Both the position numbers and the translations under genes were made by a program. From the NCBI GenBank assembly GCA_037384885.1, contig JARRNO010000210.1, positions 1 to 6,498 of the forward strand: a stretch of 6,498 bases of DNA. Direction: 5' to 3'. The notes under the pieces were generated by a model. That model did not search any database. It was not told the origin of the DNA and saw only the letters and a program-made list of their open reading frames with translations. The stretch comes from JARRNO01 sp037384885. GTDB lineage: Bacteria; Acidobacteriota; UBA4820; DSQY01. Positions 5,264-6,498 of the stretch are shown piece after piece; position 1 is the stretch's first letter, and each line of letters opens with the position of its first letter.

Positions 5264-6073
5264 ATGATCGTGTCCGAGTCCGTCCTGAAAATCAGCCGGC
5301 GGGGCCGTGTTCAGATGTTGACATTGAACCGGCCCGAGGTGAAAAACGCCTTGAACGGAGAGCTGGTTGACGCCCTGAGCCGGGCGTTGGAAGAAGCAAA
5401 GGCGGCCGGTGCGGACATCCGGGCGATTCTCCTCACCGGAGCGGGCGGCGCCTTCTGCGCCGGGGCCGATCTTTCCATGCTTAAAGGCTTGCGCACAGCC
5501 GGGTCCCGGGAAAACCTCGAGGACTCCCTCAAGTTGAAGCGTCTCTACCTCGCGCTGCTCTCCCACCCGCTTCCGATCATTGCGTCGGTGGACGGGCCGG
5601 CGCTTGCCGGCGGATGCGGCCTTGCCTCGGCCTGCGATGTCATTCTGGCAAGCGAGTGGGCCTCGTTCGGCTACCCTGAAGTAAGGGTGGGGTTCGTGGC
5701 GGCCATGGTGTCCGTTTTGCTGGCCCGGCAGCTCGGCGACAGGGTGGCCAGGGAACTGCTCCTGACAGGCCGGACGCTTGGCGCGGAAGAGGCGATGCGG
5801 ATGGGCATGGTCAACCGGATCGTTCCCGCGGAAAGGCTCGAAGAAGAGGCCCTGGCGTTCGCCCGGAAGCTTTCTCAGGGCGCGCCGTCCGGGCTTGCGC
5901 TGACAAAGGAGCTGTTGCTCGAAACCTCGGGAATGTCCATCGAAAGGGCTGTGGATTTTGCCGCCAGGGTCAACGTGTTCGCCCGTACGGGGCCGGAAAT
6001 GCGTGAAGGGTTGGACGCCTTCTTCTCCAAGCGCCGGCCCTCTTGGATAGCAAATGACGCCGATTCAGATTGA
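5264..6073 (+). CDS. Enoyl-CoA hydratase/isomerase family protein (methylglutaconyl-CoA hydratase-like)
   Basis: 269 residues, a full-length crotonase-superfamily protein. The CoA-binding and oxyanion-hole segments are AFCAGADLSML (63-73) and ALAGGCGLASACD (113-125). Of the two catalytic glutamates in rat enoyl-CoA hydratase, the first (Glu144) is replaced by Gly119 and the second (Glu164) is kept as Glu139 in FGYPEVRVGF. This one-glutamate pattern with E-V-R-x-G is what I recall for bacterial LiuC-type methylglutaconyl-CoA hydratases. Placement 6 bases after a methylcrotonyl-CoA carboxylase-type subunit fits that reaction (methylglutaconyl-CoA to HMG-CoA in leucine breakdown). The C-terminus has the usual helical cap (FARTGPEMREGLDAFFSKRRPSW in the family). 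The ribosome binding site GAGGAG (5256-5261) overlaps the upstream stop. GTG at 5270 is an alternative start with better spacing. Another short-chain enoyl-CoA hydratase or isomerase cannot be excluded. Confidence 0.88.
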   Translation: MIVSESVLKISRRGRVQMLTLNRPEVKNALNGELVDALSRALEEAKAAGADIRAILLTGAGGAFCAGADLSMLKGLRTAGSRENLEDSLKLKRLYLALLSHPLPIIASVDGPALAGGCGLASACDVILASEWASFGYPEVRVGFVAAMVSVLLARQLGDRVARELLLTGRTLGAEEAMRMGMVNRIVPAERLEEEALAFARKLSQGAPSGLALTKELLLETSGMSIERAVDFAARVNVFARTGPEMREGLDAFFSKRRPSWIANDADSD

Positions 6074-6498
6074 CGAAAAGCTGACACGCTACCTAAGGTG
6101 GCTCGAAGGGCTTCTGCCTCAATGGGTGGAGGACTGGTCGAACGAAGTGCGCCGGGCCTTCATGGGACGCGAAGAAGTCTCGCTTCGCTCTCTGGACAGG
6201 AGCATCGACCGGTACGCCAAGGCTCTCAAAATCTACTGGGAAACCGGCTCCGAATCGGTGCTGGAGGAACTGGACTCCAGGGATGAGCCCTCCCTCGCTC
6301 CCGGCGCGGAGCGCCGCTTGTCCGAGTTCGTGCGCGTCCTCCAGATCGGCCGCCGCAGTCTCATCAGGCACCTGTCCCAAAGCCGCCTGTCCGGAAAGAA
6401 GCAAATCGAGCAGAGCCTCGAACGTTCCTTCGAGCAGATTTCTTACTGGTACATGGACCGTTTTCAGGCGCGGGCGGATAACCTCCTGTCGCAGGCCG
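6054..6498 (+). CDS. N-terminal part of a helical protein of unknown function (runs off the window)
   Basis: The frame opens at ATG 6054, right after an in-frame TAG (6048-6050), and stays open for 148 codons to the edge, so the gene is partial. A weak GGA (6045-6047) lies 6 bases upstream. It overlaps the last 20 bases of the hydratase gene in another frame, implying coupled translation. The visible part begins MTPIQIDEKLTRYLRWLEGL and is almost wholly alpha-helical, with many Trp, Arg, Glu and Leu: QWVEDW, DRYAKALKIYWETG, SEFVRVLQIGRRSLIRHL, SYWYMDRF. There is no signal peptide and no membrane segment. The FVRVLQIGRRSLI stretch faintly resembles the helical RsbR/RsbRD-type N-terminal sensor domain found ahead of kinases and other signalling domains, but I do not rely on this. 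The domain that would name it lies beyond the window. Confidence 0.75.
   Translation, partial: MTPIQIDEKLTRYLRWLEGLLPQWVEDWSNEVRRAFMGREEVSLRSLDRSIDRYAKALKIYWETGSESVLEELDSRDEPSLAPGAERRLSEFVRVLQIGRRSLIRHLSQSRLSGKKQIEQSLERSFEQISYWYMDRFQARADNLLSQA

Noticed and set aside
3635..5566. A 643-codon open frame on the - strand across the carboxyltransferase and hydratase genes.
   Set aside because: Its codons are exactly in register with the sense codons, so antisense stops would need TTA, CTA or TCA in the sense genes, which are rare at this GC content. The translation has no family features, and both sense genes are strongly recognisable.
1..6498. Search for CRISPR arrays, tRNA or rRNA genes, insertion sequences and phage genes.
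   Set aside because: No regularly spaced repeats, tRNA-like cloverleaf, transposase motifs or terminal inverted repeats were seen by eye.

Overview
The window is a GC-rich stretch (about 60% by eye) of bacterial chromosome with every supported gene on the + strand. The gene types suggest a gram-negative bacterium, most likely a Desulfobacterota/deltaproteobacterial relative such as a sulfate reducer or syntroph. They are a CoA-binding YccU-type protein, a PilB/GspE-family protein with a c-di-GMP-type MshEN domain, an HU protein, and an anaerobe-style acyl-CoA carboxyltransferase followed by a crotonase. The lineage is an inference from gene content, not a direct observation.

Layout: positions 1-82 may hold the last codons of an upstream gene. 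Positions 83-508 contain no convincing gene. This stretch has a compact GC hairpin near 139, a good intrinsic terminator at 369-407, and a second hairpin just upstream of the next ribosome binding site. A three-gene unit follows: a small CoA-binding protein (509-913), a secreted or periplasmic protein of unknown function (910-1338, GTG start, 4-base overlap), and a 561-residue PilB/GspE-like protein (1355-3040, probable TTG start, 16-base gap). A sigma70-type promoter straddles the end of that unit and drives an HU-family gene (3092-3391). After a 213-base structured intergenic region with a probable terminator, a second unit begins. It holds a biotin-dependent acyl-CoA carboxylase carboxyltransferase subunit of the methylcrotonyl-CoA carboxylase beta type (3605-5257), an enoyl-CoA hydratase/methylglutaconyl-CoA hydratase-like protein (5264-6073), and the 5' part of a helical protein (6054 to the window edge) that overlaps the hydratase by 20 bases.

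How they fit: the carboxyltransferase and hydratase would catalyse consecutive steps of leucine/isovalerate-type breakdown (methylcrotonyl-CoA to methylglutaconyl-CoA to HMG-CoA). The biotin carboxylase and biotin carrier partners are not in view. The most unusual item is the PilB/GspE-like protein. It keeps the family's overall length, the tandem MshEN motifs and the four zinc-binding cysteines. It has lost the Walker A lysine, the Walker B glutamate and the usual arginine fingers, so it looks like a maintained pseudo-ATPase rather than a working secretion or pilus motor.
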